From: Ichthyophis bannanicus
Lineage: Eukaryota; Chordata; Amphibia; Gymnophiona; Ichthyophiidae
Direction: 5' to 3'
Length of the DNA stretch: 64,000 nt
Assembly: GCA_033557465.1 (NCBI GenBank)
Contig: CM066037.1
Span: 201,251,156-201,315,155, forward strand
This document shows, one piece after another, positions 20,939 to 32,261 of the stretch. Made by a program: the position numbers and the translations under genes. How positions within the stretch are numbered: the stretch's first letter is position 1; every line of letters begins with the position of its first letter. The notes under the pieces are model-generated. The model saw only the letters and a program-made list of their open reading frames with translations, ran no database searches and was not told the DNA's origin.

Positions 20939-21760
20939 ATGGCGGCCTTTGTGTTGCTGCAGCTGCATCGGGAGGTGGGCAGGTGGTGCGGTTGCATGAC
21001 AGGGGAAATGGTGTCTATGGGGCTGAGGCACAGGGCATGGGTGTAGTCCCGCTGCAAATCAGACATGCAGCTGTGGGGGCAAGGCAGGCAGGGGCTGTGC
21101 CCGCAAGGCGCAGGAGGCGTGCTGAGGTGCAGGCTCGCCAGCCATGCCTCTACAGGCCCAGGGCCCAGCTCCAGGGCATGCGAGAGGACCAGGTCATCTC
21201 CCCCTACCGACTGAGCACAGGGGCTATTAGGGAGCTCTATGAGGATCTCAGACCTGACCTCAAGCCCCTGACTGATCGGTCACATGCCATACCAGGTTTG
21301 GTCAAGCTCCTTGCTGCCCTACAGTTCTTTGCCTCTGGCTGTTTCCAGTCATCTGTGGCCGCAGTGGGTGGCATGAGCCGCCCCACCTTCTCTCGCTGTC
21401 TCCACCAAGTACTGTGTGCCATGGTCAGCCGGGTGCAGAATTATATTGCCATTCCACATACTAGGCAACAGTGGTGGACCCTGAACCAGGCCTTTGAGGC
21501 GTTAGCCGGGATGCCACACGTGATGGGAGCTATTGATTGCACACATGTTGCCCTGGTCCCGCCTAGAGACAGGGAGGTAGTGTTCCGCAACCGCAAACAC
21601 TATCATTCCCTGAATGTTCAGGTTGTATGTGATGCAAATATGCATATTCTGAATGTGGTCCCCAGGTTTTCATGGTCCACCCATGACGCCTATATCCTGC
21701 ATCACTCGGCACTATTCAGACAATTTGAGGCAGGACAGTATGAGGACTGTATATTGCTGG
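20939..21760 (+). pseudogene. Harbinger DDE transposase, exon 1 (N-terminal frameshift)
   Basis: Catalytic protein of a PIF/Harbinger transposon, same family as HARBI1. The natural start is probably ATG 20939 (MAAFVLLQLHREVGR), but this frame ends at 21046. The rest lies in the next frame, so a one-base indel between about 20983 and 21066 is likely. The main frame reads CLYRPRAQLQGMREDQVIS, then a helix-turn-helix-like part (GLVKLLAALQFFASGCFQSS, VAAVGGMSRPTFSRCL), then MGAIDCTHVALVPP with the first catalytic Asp, FRNRKHYHSLNVQVV and FSWSTHDAYIL with the second Asp. It ends at donor G/GTGGGT (exon end 21760). Exon 2 at 27076 completes it, giving Leu-Leu-Gly-Asp-Ala at the junction. Confidence 0.85.
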
Positions 21761-22035
21761 GTGGGTATTTCCCATTTCTGACATGCACATGGTGTTCATG
21801 TGACTACGCTTATGTGCAAATGTCTGTCTTGGAGTAGATCCCTCATTGTGTGTGTGTGTCTCATCTGCCTGTGTAGGATATAGGGGGAGGGGGGGTTGGT
21901 GCCCTCCAAATGTGCCCCGCTATGGTGCTGTGTGATGCTGTTGGATTGGATGCGAGCATTTGTGTGGTTGTTACATATTATGTTGTCAGCAATCCATACA
22001 GCTACCCCTTCTCTTGTGTTTCTTAGGTCCCCCAC

Positions 22036-22109
22036 TCAATCTGTCATTGGTAGACACCCAGGAAGCTGTAGATAACATGAGGAGTGATCTAGCTAAGCTT
22101 GATGAATGA
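22036..22109 (+). mobile_element. Older CR1 fragment, left piece
   Basis: In frame it reads VDTQEAVDNMRSDLAKLDE, the block just after the RT catalytic motif in CR1 ORF2. It stops in the middle of the Trp codon where the younger CR1 (22110-26147) begins, and its continuation is at 26148. Confidence 0.75.
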
Positions 22110-25100
22110 ACATAAGAACATAAGAACATAAGATATGCCATACTGGGTCAGACCAAGGTCCATCAAGCCCAGTATTCTGTTTCCAACAGTGGCCAATCTA
22201 GGTCATACGTACCTAGCAGTTTCCCCAAGGGACACAGGTTCCACAATGCTTGTATTGGTTCAAGCATTGATATCCTGGGTCCCTTCTTAATAATGGTTTA
22301 TGGACCTTTCCTCCAGGAACTTGTCCAAACCTTTTTTAAACCCAGCTACACTAACAGCCTTTACTACATCCTCCGGTAACAAATTCCAGAGTTTGATTAC
22401 ACGTTGAGTGAAAAAATATTTTCTTTTATTAGTCTTAAATAGTTTACCCTGTAGCTTCATTGCATGTCCCCTAGTCTTTCTATATTCTGATAAGGTAAAC
22501 AATCGATCTACGTTTACCCGTTCCACTCCGTTCATTAATTTATAGACTTCTATCATATCTCCCCTCAGCCGTCTCTTTTCCAGGTTAAAGAGCCCCAATC
22601 TTTTTAGCCTTTCTTCATAGGAGTAGCCTTCCATCCCCTTTACCATTTTGGTGGCTCTTCTCTGAACCTTTTCTAAAATTGCTATATCCTTTTTAAGATA
22701 TGGCGACCAGAATTGCACACAATATTCAAGGTGCGGTCTCACCATGGAACGATATAGAGGCATTATAATATCTTTTGTTTTATTTTCCATTCCTTTCCTT
22801 ATCATACCTAGCATTCTATTTGCTCTCTTGGCCGCCGCTGCACACTGGGCTGAGGGTTTTAACATGGTATCCACCAGGACGCCTAAATCTTTTTCTTGGG
22901 TGGTGGTTCCTAATGTGGAACCTTGCATCGTGTAACCATAGTTTGGGTTGTTCTTCCCTAGGTGCATAACCTTGCACTTCTCCACATTAAATTTCATCTG
23001 CCATTTTGATGCCCAGTCTTCCAATTTATCAAGATCCTCTTGCAATTTTCCACAATCCTCCTGGGTTTTAACAACTTTAAATAGTTTTGTGTCATCAGCA
23101 AATTTGATAACCTCACTCGTTATTCCACTTTCCAGGTCATTTATGAATATGTCAAAAAGCAGCGGACCCAGCACAGATCCCTGGAGTACACCACTATTCA
23201 CCTTTCTCCATTGGGAAAATTGGCCATTTAGCCCTACCCTCTGCTTTCTATCTTTTAACCAGTTCCTGATCCACAGTAGTACACTGCCTCCTATCCCATG
23301 ACTCTTTAGTTTTGCCAAAAGTCTCTCATGAGGGACCTTGTCAAAGGCTTTCTGAAAGTCCAGATACACAATATCAACCGACTCACCTTTGTCCACCTGT
23401 TTATTCACTCCTTCAAAAAAACATAACAGATTAGTAAGACAAGATCTTCCTTGTCTAAAGCCATGTTGGCTGTCTCCCATTAGGTCATGACTATCTATAT
23501 GCTGAGTAATTTTATTCTTTATGATGGTTTCTACCATTTTTCCCGGTACTGATGTCAGGCTCACCGGTCTGTAGTTTCCCGGATCACCCCTCGAACCCTT
23601 TTTAAAAATTGGTGTTACATTGGCGATCCTCCAATCCTCAGGTATTAGAGATGATTTTAATGATAGTTCACAGATTACTGATAGCAGGTCTGCAATCTCA
23701 AATTTCAGTTCTTTCAACACCCTTGGATGTATACCATCCGGCCCAGGTGATTTGCTACTCTTCAGTTTATCTAATAGTTGTAGGACATCTTCCCGATGTA
23801 TCGATATTTCCTTCAATTCTTCCACACCTTTAAATACCACTTCAGTCGTGGGTAACATCCCCACATCTTCCTCAGTAAAGACCGAAGCAAAGAATTCATT
23901 CAGTCTCTCCGCTATCGCCTTGTCGCCTCTTAGTGCTCCTTTAACCCCTTTATCATCTAATGGACCAACTGACTCTCTCACGGGTTTTTTGCTACGAATG
24001 TACTTGAAAAGGTCTTTATTTCGCGTTTTTGCTTCCGCAGCAAGCTTCTTCTCAAATTCTCTCTTTGCCTGCCTTATCAATGCCTTGCATTTGACTTGCC
24101 AGTGCTTGTGCTGTTTCCAGGTTTCATCATTTGGCTCTTTTTTCCATTTCTTGAAAGATGCTTTTTTGGCAACAACAGCCTCTCTGACCTCAGCTTTAAA
24201 CCATGCTGGCAATTTTTTGGACTTCCTTCCACTTTTCTTAAAGCGTGGAATACAGCTGGTCTGGGCTTCCAAGATAGTATTTTTCAACAACACCCAAGCT
24301 TGATGTACGTCTTTAACTTTTGCAACTGCTCCTTTTAGTTTTTTCTTAACTGTTTTCCTCATTCTATCATAGTCTCCCTTTCGAAAGTTAAAGGGTAGTA
24401 CTGTGGATTTCCTTACTATCCCTCCTCCACTAATTAAATCAAAGGCGATCATGCTATGATCACTATTGCCAAGTGGCCCCAACACCCTTATCTCTTGCAC
24501 TACATCTGGTGTTCCACTAAGGACTAGGTCTAATATTGCTTCCCCTCTGGTCGGTTCATGAACCAGCTGCTCCAAGAAGCAGTCATTTATTTCATCTAGG
24601 AACTTTATCTCCCTAGCATGTCCTGTTGTGACACTGACCCAGTCGATGCCGGGGTAATTGAAATCACCCATTATTATTACTGCACTGTAACTTTTGCTAG
24701 CTTCCTTGATTTCTTTGAGCATTTCATCATCCATTTGTTCATTCTGGCCAGGCGGACGATAGTACACCCCCACTGCCATCGCCTTCCCCTTTTTACATGG
24801 AATTTCAATCCATAGAGATTCTACAGCAAATTTTGTTTCTTGCAAAACTTTAATCCTTTCTGACTCAATGCCCTCTCTAACATAGAGCGCAACCCCTCCA
24901 CCAATTTGATCAGCTCTATCATTTCGATATAGTTTGTACCCAGGTATCACAGTGTCCCACTGGTTGTCCTCCTTCCACCATGTCTCTGATATTCCAATCA
25001 TATCTAACCTCTCGTTTAGTGCTATATATTCTAACTCTCCCATCTTGTTTTGTAGACTTCTAGCATTTGCATACAAGCATTTTAGAGACTGTATTTTATT

Positions 25101-26147
25101 CATATTAATTTGCCTATTGGTAGACATGGGTAATTTGGGATCTTTAAGTTCTGTCTGCTCCATACTCGAGGGCATTTGGGCTACTTTACTCTTTTTTGGA
25201 ACCTCTCTGCTTTTTGTAGTATCCTTCAAGGATACATTCTTCCGAACCATGCGCTCTTGGGCGACTGTCGGCTTTCCCCTATTATCTAGTTTAAAAGCTG
25301 CTCTATCTCCTTTTTAAAGGTTAATGCCAGCAGCCTGGTTCCATCCCGGTTAAGGTGAAGCCCATCCCTTCGGAAGAGCCCCTCCTTTCCCCAGAATGTT
25401 CCCCAGTTCCTAACAAATCCGAACCCCTCATCTCTGCACCATTGTCTCATCCACGCATTGAGACTCCGGAGCTCTGCCTGCCTATTGGGTCCTGCGCGTG
25501 GAACGGGAAGCATTTCGGAGAACGCTACCCTGGAAGTTCTGGATTTCAACTTCCTACCTAAAAGCCTAAATTTAGCTTCCAGAACCTCCCTACCACATTT
25601 TCCTATGTCATTGGTACCGACATGTACCAAGACAGCAGACTCCTCCCCAGCACTATCTAAGACCTTATCTAGGTGGCGTGTGAGGTCCGCTACCTTCGCA
25701 CCAGGCAGGCATGTTACCAGGCGATCCTCACGTCCACCAGCCACCCAGCTATCTACATGCCTAATGATCGAATCACCAACTATAACTGCTGTCCTAACCC
25801 TTCCCGCATGGGCACTTGGCCCTGGAGAAACCTCCTCGGTGCGAGAGGGGTTTACATCACCTGAAGGACAGGTCCTAGTTACAGGATCACTTCCTGCCAC
25901 ACCAGGGTGATGCTCTCCTGTCACGTGACCTCTCTCCTCCATGGCAACAGGGATGCTGCCAGACTGGAGGTGGGACTTCAGGACTATATCCCTGTAGGTC
26001 TCGTCTATGTACCTCTCTGTCTGTCTTATGTTTTCCAAGTCTGCTACTCTAGCCTCTAGAGAACGGACTCGTTCCCTGAGAGCAGAGAGCTCCTTGCACC
26101 TAGTGCACACGTAAGACCTCTCACCAGCTGGGAGAAAATCATACATG
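22110..26147 (-). mobile_element. CR1 LINE, nearly complete (copy A)
   Basis: The 3' end at 22110 has three GAACATAA-type octamers; the 5' end is at about 26147, inside codon 20 of ORF1 as judged from copy B (60165). It carries ORF1 and an uninterrupted ORF2. It is inserted into an older plus-strand CR1: the two halves of that element rejoin at KLDE/WSRIF, with a 2-bp (TG) duplication at most. High similarity to copy B over about 3 kb indicates recent activity of the family. Confidence 0.95.
22287..25250 (-). CDS. CR1 ORF2: endonuclease/reverse transcriptase, intact
   Basis: 987-residue protein that nicks target DNA and reverse-transcribes the element RNA. N-terminal apurinic-type endonuclease at about residues 55-280: LYANARSLQNKMGEL, GISETWWKEDNQWD, GGGVALYVREG, VGVYYRPPGQ, MGDFNYPGIDW, LGNSDHSMIAFDL (Ser-Asp-His intact). 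RT at about 480-760: SSKSPGPDGIHP, NYRPVSLTSVPGKMVE, QHGFRQGRSCLTNLL, VYLDFQKAFDKVPHERLL, the catalytic KFADDTKLF. The Pro of the usual VPQGS block is Leu here (SGVLQGSVLG; CTC for CCC in copy B), which may weaken the enzyme. The C-terminal part ends FKKGLDKFLEERS. ORF2 starts 35 bp after the ORF1 stop. Length is usual for CR1. Confidence 0.95.
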   Translation of the reverse strand: MVRKNVSLKDTTKSREVPKKSKVAQMPSSMEQTELKDPKLPMSTNRQINMNKIQSLKCLYANARSLQNKMGELEYIALNERLDMIGISETWWKEDNQWDTVIPGYKLYRNDRADQIGGGVALYVREGIESERIKVLQETKFAVESLWIEIPCKKGKAMAVGVYYRPPGQNEQMDDEMLKEIKEASKSYSAVIIMGDFNYPGIDWVSVTTGHAREIKFLDEINDCFLEQLVHEPTRGEAILDLVLSGTPDVVQEIRVLGPLGNSDHSMIAFDLISGGGIVRKSTVLPFNFRKGDYDRMRKTVKKKLKGAVAKVKDVHQAWVLLKNTILEAQTSCIPRFKKSGRKSKKLPAWFKAEVREAVVAKKASFKKWKKEPNDETWKQHKHWQVKCKALIRQAKREFEKKLAAEAKTRNKDLFKYIRSKKPVRESVGPLDDKGVKGALRGDKAIAERLNEFFASVFTEEDVGMLPTTEVVFKGVEELKEISIHREDVLQLLDKLKSSKSPGPDGIHPRVLKELKFEIADLLSVICELSLKSSLIPEDWRIANVTPIFKKGSRGDPGNYRPVSLTSVPGKMVETIIKNKITQHIDSHDLMGDSQHGFRQGRSCLTNLLCFFEGVNKQVDKGESVDIVYLDFQKAFDKVPHERLLAKLKSHGIGGSVLLWIRNWLKDRKQRVGLNGQFSQWRKVNSGVLQGSVLGPLLFDIFINDLESGITSEVIKFADDTKLFKVVKTQEDCGKLQEDLDKLEDWASKWQMKFNVEKCKVMHLGKNNPNYGYTMQGSTLGTTTQEKDLGVLVDTMLKPSAQCAAAAKRANRMLGMIRKGMENKTKDIIMPLYRSMVRPHLEYCVQFWSPYLKKDIAILEKVQRRATKMVKGMEGYSYEERLKRLGLFNLEKRRLRGDMIEVYKLMNGVERVNVDRLFTLSEYRKTRGHAMKLQGKLFKTNKRKYFFTQRVIKLWNLLPEDVVKAVSVAGFKKGLDKFLEERSINHY

Positions 26148-26158
26148 TGGTCTCGCAT
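25286..26158 (-). CDS. CR1 ORF1 protein with esterase domain (5'-truncated)
   Basis: RNA-binding and esterase partner of ORF2. In copy B the protein begins about 19 codons further upstream and includes the first CX2C of a zinc motif (FCIECHMYDF). Here the ATG at 26158 belongs to the flanking older CR1, so the first CX2C is missing and only YVCTRCKEL remains. A coiled coil follows (LRERVRSLEARVADLENIRQ), then a Pro/Ser linker, then an SGNH-type esterase: VIVGDSIIRHVDSW (nucleophile Ser), VHVGTNDIGKCG (Asn), RRDGLHLNRDGTRLLA (Asp/His). 290 residues, no internal stop. Because the 5' untranslated region and start are lost, the copy is unlikely to be expressed from its own promoter. Confidence 0.9.
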   Translation of the reverse strand: MRDHMYDFLPAGERSYVCTRCKELSALRERVRSLEARVADLENIRQTERYIDETYRDIVLKSHLQSGSIPVAMEERGHVTGEHHPGVAGSDPVTRTCPSGDVNPSRTEEVSPGPSAHAGRVRTAVIVGDSIIRHVDSWVAGGREDRLVTCLPGAKVADLTRHLDKVLDSAGEESAVLVHVGTNDIGKCGREVLEAKFRLLGRKLKSRTSRVAFSEMLPVPRAGPNRQAELRSLNAWMRQWCRDEGFGFVRNWGTFWGKEGLFRRDGLHLNRDGTRLLALTFKKEIEQLLN

Positions 26159-26960
26159 TTTCCAGCTGGGATGTCATGGTAGGAAATGTAAGGTCAGGCT
26201 TTTGGGCTGCAGCAGTCCAAGGGAGCAATATAGTATAGGGGGTGAAGTACTCTTGTCCACTACAGAAGAGGGGGACCTAGGCATGGTTGTGTCTGCTGAT
26301 GTCAAAGTAGCTAAACAGGTTGAACAGGCGAGTGCAAAAGCTAGAAGGATGCCTGGGTGCATACAGAGAGGAATGGCTAGCAGAAAACAGGAAGGGATAA
26401 TGGCTCTTTATATGTCTTTGGTACGACCTCATGTGGGTTACATTGTGCAATTCTGGACACTACACCTTCAAAAGGATGTGAACAGGATGGGGTCGGTGCA
26501 GAGGGTGGCTACTAAAATGATTAGTGGTCTTCATTATACAGCATATGAAGACAGACCGAAGGATCTTAATATGTACACCTTGGGGAAAGACGGGATAGAG
26601 CTGATATGATGGAGATGTAGACATACCTCCGTGGCATATATGTTGAGGGAGAGAGCCTCTTCAAATTGTAAGCAAGTTCTGCTATGAGGGAACATAGGAT
26701 GAGGGTGGAGGGAGATAGATTCAGGGGTGAAATGGGGACATATTTGTTCAGTAAAAAAGTGGTGGATCTGTGGAATACTCTCACAGTGTAGGTGGTAGAG
26801 ATGAGGACAGTAACTGCATTTCAAACAGCATGGGACAAACACAGAGGATCTGTAAAGGTAAAAAGGGGACTGTTTTACTTGTTGATATGGAAGGACAGAC
26901 TAGATAGGCCATGTGGTCATTATGTGTCATCATATGTCAATGTTGCTATGCTGCATAGTT
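26148..26960 (+). pseudogene. Older CR1 ORF2 C-terminal part and 3' region
   Basis: Continues the piece at 22036-22109. It reads GCHGRKCKVRLLG, GGEVLLSTTEEGDLGMVVS, MALYMSLVRPHVGYIVQFW and SVQRVATKMISG, the part of CR1 ORF2 after the RT domain. Stops appear from 26609, after which the C-terminal section (VDLWNTLTV-like) and 3' words GACTAGATAGGCCATGTGGTC can be followed to about 26960. It is divergent from copies A and B and lies in the transposase intron. Confidence 0.8.
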
Positions 26961-27075
26961 GTAGTGTCATATGTTTCTTTCAGGATGTGTTATGCATTTG
27001 TTTTGCACATATATACCTGTGTCCATTTGGTGGGACATGAGCTCCGGCTTTAACTTACCTTATTTCTTTCTACAG

Positions 27076-27444
27076 GTGATGCAGGATATGGGTGTCGCCC
27101 CTGGTTGCTGACCCCTGTGCGTCAACCACAGAGACGTGCAGAGCAGAGGTACAATGAGGCCCATGCCACCAGCCGCTCTGTCCTAGAGCGCACCTTTGGT
27201 GTTTTAAAGAGTCGCTTCAGGTGTCTGGATAGGACAGGCGGTGCCTTACAATATACTCCACAGACTGTGGCAGAGATCATCATAGCCTGTTGCATCCTGC
27301 ACAACATTGCTCTCAGGCACAATATCCCTGCCGAGATTAATGAGGGTCTGGAGGATGATCCGACGTGCCCCCCTGTACGTGCCCATGGTGACACACTTGA
27401 GGGCACAGCAATCAGGCGGCAGGTGATTGCACAGCTCTTCTCAT
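27076..27444 (+). CDS. Harbinger DDE transposase, exon 2
   Basis: Acceptor TTTCTTTCTACAG ends at 27075. The exon supplies GT to finish the glycine codon from exon 1 and reads DAGYGCRPWLLTPVRQPQ, AEQRYNEAHATSRSV, LERTFGVLKSRFRCLD (catalytic Glu of the DDE triad), then IIIACCILHNIALRHNIP. A strong donor CAT/GTACGT follows TCTTCTCAT at 27444, suggesting one more small exon. If it is not spliced the frame runs to a stop at 27507-27509. The intron (21761-27075, 5.3 kb) is mostly a CR1 inside an older CR1. No stop was seen in this exon. Confidence 0.85.
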
Positions 27445-30400
27445 GTACGTACTGCATATGTTCCTACCTACATTTGTTGGTATATGTGTGTAGTGCTAAT
27501 ACAGGTTAACATTTGTAAACCAATATTAGTAGGATACAACACTGCATTGAGATGTAACAGACACTGGCTGGCCATCACACCGTCAAATATAAGCATGACT
27601 GAGAACCAAACGATGTGGGCAGGCCAGAACAGCGGGTTGAGGTGGATGATGTGGGTGGGTGGTTTTAGGCTTGTGGGAGGTTTTGGGCTGACATTCCTAG
27701 TTTGTGGATGATTGTGATAGCGGCTGCTGTGCAACCACAGTTAGTTGGTGTTATGGTTGTGGTGCAGCAAGGTGAGAGGTATGTGGTATGGGTTTCACAG
27801 TGGGAGAGAGGACCATGTTTGGGGCCACTTGTGCAGCTGTGCGTGTTTTTCATCTTGTATTTTGAGCTGATTGTGTGTGTGGTATGCTCTTGTAAGCTGG
27901 ATCTGTGGGTCTGTAATTTTTGTATAGCGCTACATGTGATATGTAGCACTATATACATGCTCAGTACTATTTGTCATAATGGTAATTAAAATCCTTAAGG
28001 GGAGTTAGTAGAACACCACAGTGTGGCTGACTGTATAAGTCATCACGTAGCCTTAACATGGATGCGGTGAAGGATAGGGAACCTATGCAGTGTCCAGCCA
28101 AGTGGGTAAGTTTTTTTCCCCCAGTGTAGAATAGCCATGCAGTGCAGTGTTGCATTTTTACACACAAACAGAGGTGATTCAGGCAAGATCAACAAGGTGT
28201 AGGTTACAGTAGGCAAGCAGAGAGATGAATGTGGGGGTGGATTGTGTTTTAGGGGTGTTTTCAAGACAAATGTTTATATTGTTTTCAGCAAATTGTTTTC
28301 AGCAAATCTATGTGATGACATATCGACATAAACACATGACTCAACTACAGGCTGTATAAGTGTGTAGAGGAGGAGAGTGCATTCCAAGACATCAGCTACA
28401 TTGCATACCCTAGGGAAGGAAAGTTATGTCCACATACACAAAGAGACTCTGATGGGAGGGGGGTTATCAGGTGCACATATTGCCTATCCATGCTTTGCCA
28501 TTATCACTTTCACACAGTGGGATGACATGCAGCCATCAAGGTAAGGTCACAAGCAGACATCGGGGTGTGGTTTAGCGGATATAACACAGACATTGAGATA
28601 TATGTTTAGCAACTCATTAGCGCACAGTTGTTAATGTTAGTCAAGGTATGAGATATACACACCAGGAAATGTGTTTGGACAGAGGATCCCGGAGGTGGCC
28701 CTGCATATTTCCGTGTGTTACAGCAATTGACAGCGGGGTAGCAGACAACATTGGGACACCAGTACACACAGTGAAGGGGCATTGGGAGCGATATGGGGGA
28801 CCCAGGATAATACTGCAGCCTTGGAGTGAGTTAGGAACATGGTAGGGAGCAAACACTTCTGTTCACCAGTGTGTATGACAACAGAGAGGTGAGGGAGGGG
28901 ACACACAGAGTAAGGACCCCTGTAGTTTGGCAAAGACATGTCATTGATGCCTCTCACATGGGAGAGATGTGTACAGTGTGATGGTGAACAGTCAGTCTGT
29001 AAAGGATGTTGGGGGATGTGTAAGCTGGGGACAGGAAGGTGCAGTGTGTGTTGCATAGCTTAAACATGACATATGTATGTTTCCCTTGTGTTTCCCAATG
29101 CACAGGACATAGTTGTTGAAGCTCCTGGTGCTGTGGTGCATTGGCAGGGGACTGTACATCAGCCAACATGCTGTGGTCTGGGGTGAGTATACCTACAGCT
29201 ATATTGTCTGTGCCAGCAGTCAGGGGGAACACATGTCCTCGGTGATCTGTCATATTGTCCAGATGTTGTGATTCACCTCTTTTCCCTGCACCTCCCTAAC
29301 CCATATCTTGCTGTTGGCACACATATCCCCATGTGTTCCTGTCCAGTATGTCTTCTGCAACACTGTCTCTGGGACATGTCCAACAGAGCTGCATGTGTGT
29401 GATGGTCCTAGGTTTTTGGGTGGTGGCCTACATGTGCACCCTTCCCCGACATTGTACCATCAGCCAACACCAGGGTATCATTGCAATTCACAGGGCCTTT
29501 ATGTCTACAAATCTCCACTTGTGGACATACAGGCCGTATGCTACTGCTGGCACGCTGCCCTTAGCATACTGTGTGTGTGTGTGTTCTTGTGTTGGCTGTG
29601 TGATGATACAGTGTTCAGGCTTTTTACATTATCATGTGGTGTGAGTGGTCTGTATACCTGGGGGGCGGTGGTGACTGTGCTATCTCTACCTTACTGCTGT
29701 TTACCATGTGACCATTGTGGACATGTGTTGTGTGTTGGGAACAGAACTATGTCTTGTGTTCTGACATACCACTGTTGACCTGCTTTTTGTATCACAGATA
29801 TTGGCGTGACATGGTGATTATACATATTTCGCTGACATTGTCTCCATTCACTGTGGCCTGTTATGGCCGTTGAGTGGCTCAGGGGATCCGAGACATACAC
29901 CTGATGCAAGCACAGGGTACTTTGCACCTTTGTTCTTTTGGGTATGACATCAGCCTTTACATGTTAATGATTTACTGTTTGTCTCATGTACATTTCATGT
30001 TGGCTCTCTGTTCACGGACACTGATGCACATAGGATGGAGGTGTGAAACGGCTGTGTCACATGGGCATGGACAGAACCATATCCATGTGACACCCGTGTG
30101 TACGGTTCCAATTCAAAATATCCCCAACGTGCAATGTGTTTTGTGTTGTGATCATGTCATGTTTGCGTGTGTGTGCCTTTATTATGTGTTTCTTAATGTT
30201 TGACTCTCTGCAATTTGTGCTGATGTTGCAAGGTGCATACCAATACAATATTTCTCCTCTTCTGACACAGGGCAGAGAACAAACCACACACATCTATTAC
30301 AGTGCATCTGGCATCGCCATCACCCACCTGTTGGGGGACACAACACCATGGAACTTTCCCTGGAAAATGGTGCCATAGGATGTTTGACCTCTGCAAGTGG

Positions 30401-31507
30401 GACACATGCCTAGGATGGACAGTATTATGTTTGGATTGCTACTTTGGCCATGACAGACCTGTCCAACACACTGTTGCTGCCGTGCTCTGGTTGGGAGTCA
30501 TGCTCATTGCAGGAGACATGCAGGACCTTTCATGTACTGTGGCATATTGGGATGTGACACTTGACTATGCATGCCCAGGGTTGCAAGGATAGTCTTAACC
30601 TGACGTGTTGGATTGCAGATACGCTTTGGACTTTGCACACTGTGTACTGGTCCCCACGTGTGAAGCAGGGACTGACATTGTCACTGTATGTTGCACATTC
30701 CTCCACAGTTGTTGTTTTTTGGCCATGTGTGTGACATGGAACACAGGATACGCTCATCTGTTTGTTTCAAAACAAGCATACAGCCATGCGTGTGGCATAG
30801 GGGTAGTGATGGAGAGGTCCTGTTGTCTATGTCCACCTACTCTCCACCTGGACATGATACAGGTTTTGACACAACACCGCTTTAATGCACACCAGCAACC
30901 TGGATTGATGTTTTCAATCACCAAGGGTGTTTGTGTGCATGTGTGACATCACTGAATCATGTTGAAATGTCGATGGTGCATGTGCATATGACTGACTATG
31001 TTGGCAAAGCACAGCACATGGCAATATGGCTTCTGTGTGGTTTACTGTAACATGTTTGCCCTTAATTTCCATCTCTATATACTGTTTCTTGTGTTTGTTT
31101 ACTGTACAGACGTGATGCTCTGCATTGATTTACAAACCTTGCATTGCATGTCTGCACAGTCCTATTTATCCCCTGAGATAACGACACTCACATTGCCTAC
31201 ATTATATTTGGAGTGTCCCAGTGTGAGTGTCCGTTGCCTTTCTTCAATTGTGCATTCCATGTACCATGATAAATGTGTACAGACACTGTCTACACACCAA
31301 CCAGTGCAGGGGGACCTCCTGCATGGTGTTATCTCTGCATGTTTCTGCAGGTAGTTTTCATTTGAATTCTCTCTGTGTTCATGTTCCTCTACTACCTGTT
31401 AGCATATCCTCATTGTGCATTTGATGATTGTTTAGGGTTACATTGTTGCAGCTTGGATTCCTATATCAGGCATTATGTGATAGCTGCAACATTACTTTCA
31501 ATCTGTG
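27445..31507. other. Long TG/CA-rich non-coding interval
   Basis: About 4 kb with very frequent TGTG and CATGTG words. No exon or repeat family is recognised except chance ORFs without motifs. It follows the transposase exon 2 and may hold its last small exon: an acceptor-like CCCAATGCACAG at about 29105 is one candidate. Composition matches the convergent intergenic part at 11.7-13.6 kb, which suggests that much of this is Harbinger interior. Confidence 0.4.
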
Positions 31508-31806
31508 TTATTTATTTATTTATTTATTTACATTCTCTTATATACCGCGCTGTTCTGCATCAGTGCAGTTTACATTGAACAAACTGAAATTACATTGAAC
31601 AGGGCATTATAACTTGGAGATAACTATTTTACAGGGAACATGGGCTATGGAGGGTTAAGTGGCTTGCCCAAGACCACAAGGAGCACCTGTGGGACTAGAA
31701 ACCCCAGTCCTTCCGGCCCAAGGTTGCTGTCCTCTAGTGGGATTTTAACCCCCGACCTTCCGGCCTGAAGTACCTTGCCCAACCACTAGGCCACTCCTCC
31801 ACTCCT
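31508..31806 (-). repeat. CORE-SINE with L2-type tail, nearly full length
   Basis: Same family as 225-533, read on the minus strand: head GGAGTGGAGGAGTGGCCTAG (31806 downward), B-box-like GGGTTAAAATCCCACTAGAG, CORE TCTTGGGCAAGCCACTTAAC, and tail CAGCGCGGTATATAAGAGAA followed by TAAA repeats. No convincing target duplication found. Confidence 0.85.
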
Positions 31807-32261
31807 TTTTTAAAGTTACAACGTTTCAACAACATATGCTGTTTTAATTTGTGTGCCTCCTGTGTGGCCAGATAGATATGTTTTAGGGAACAGATAATGG
31901 TTGATGTGTGTTGGTCCCTCATCATGCACCGCCTATTGTCTACATGCACTCATATGTGAGTAACACATTTGAGGCATGCAGCAGCATGTGGGGGGTGGGG
32001 GCCTAATGCATACTGCATACCATGCACGTGCTGCACATTCTGTCTCCTGCCCTTCATTTGTAGACAGGCCAGTGACCTTTCTGTCGGATGTGGGTTGCTG
32101 CCCTGCTAAATGTGTTTCCATCTTTCACCTGGGATCCACTCACCTTGATATTATGATGGCGCTATCTACACTATCTGTGAAGATGAACCCAATTAAAATT
32201 ATGTGTTTGATATACATTTGTCTCTGCTGCTGCTTGATCATGGTGACAAACATGCAATACA

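Noticed and set aside
23620..24303. Plus-strand ORFs of 227 and 183 codons opposite CR1 ORF2 (also 62085-62636)
   Set aside because: They recur in both CR1 copies only because they are antisense to the conserved RT frame; serine/phenylalanine-rich composition mirrors the Lys/Glu-rich sense protein.
27974..28110. Small exon-like segment (ATGGATGCGGTGAAGGATAG to GTAAGT)
   Set aside because: It has an ATG and a donor-like site but fewer than 20 codons, no acceptor partner and no family similarity; not supportable.
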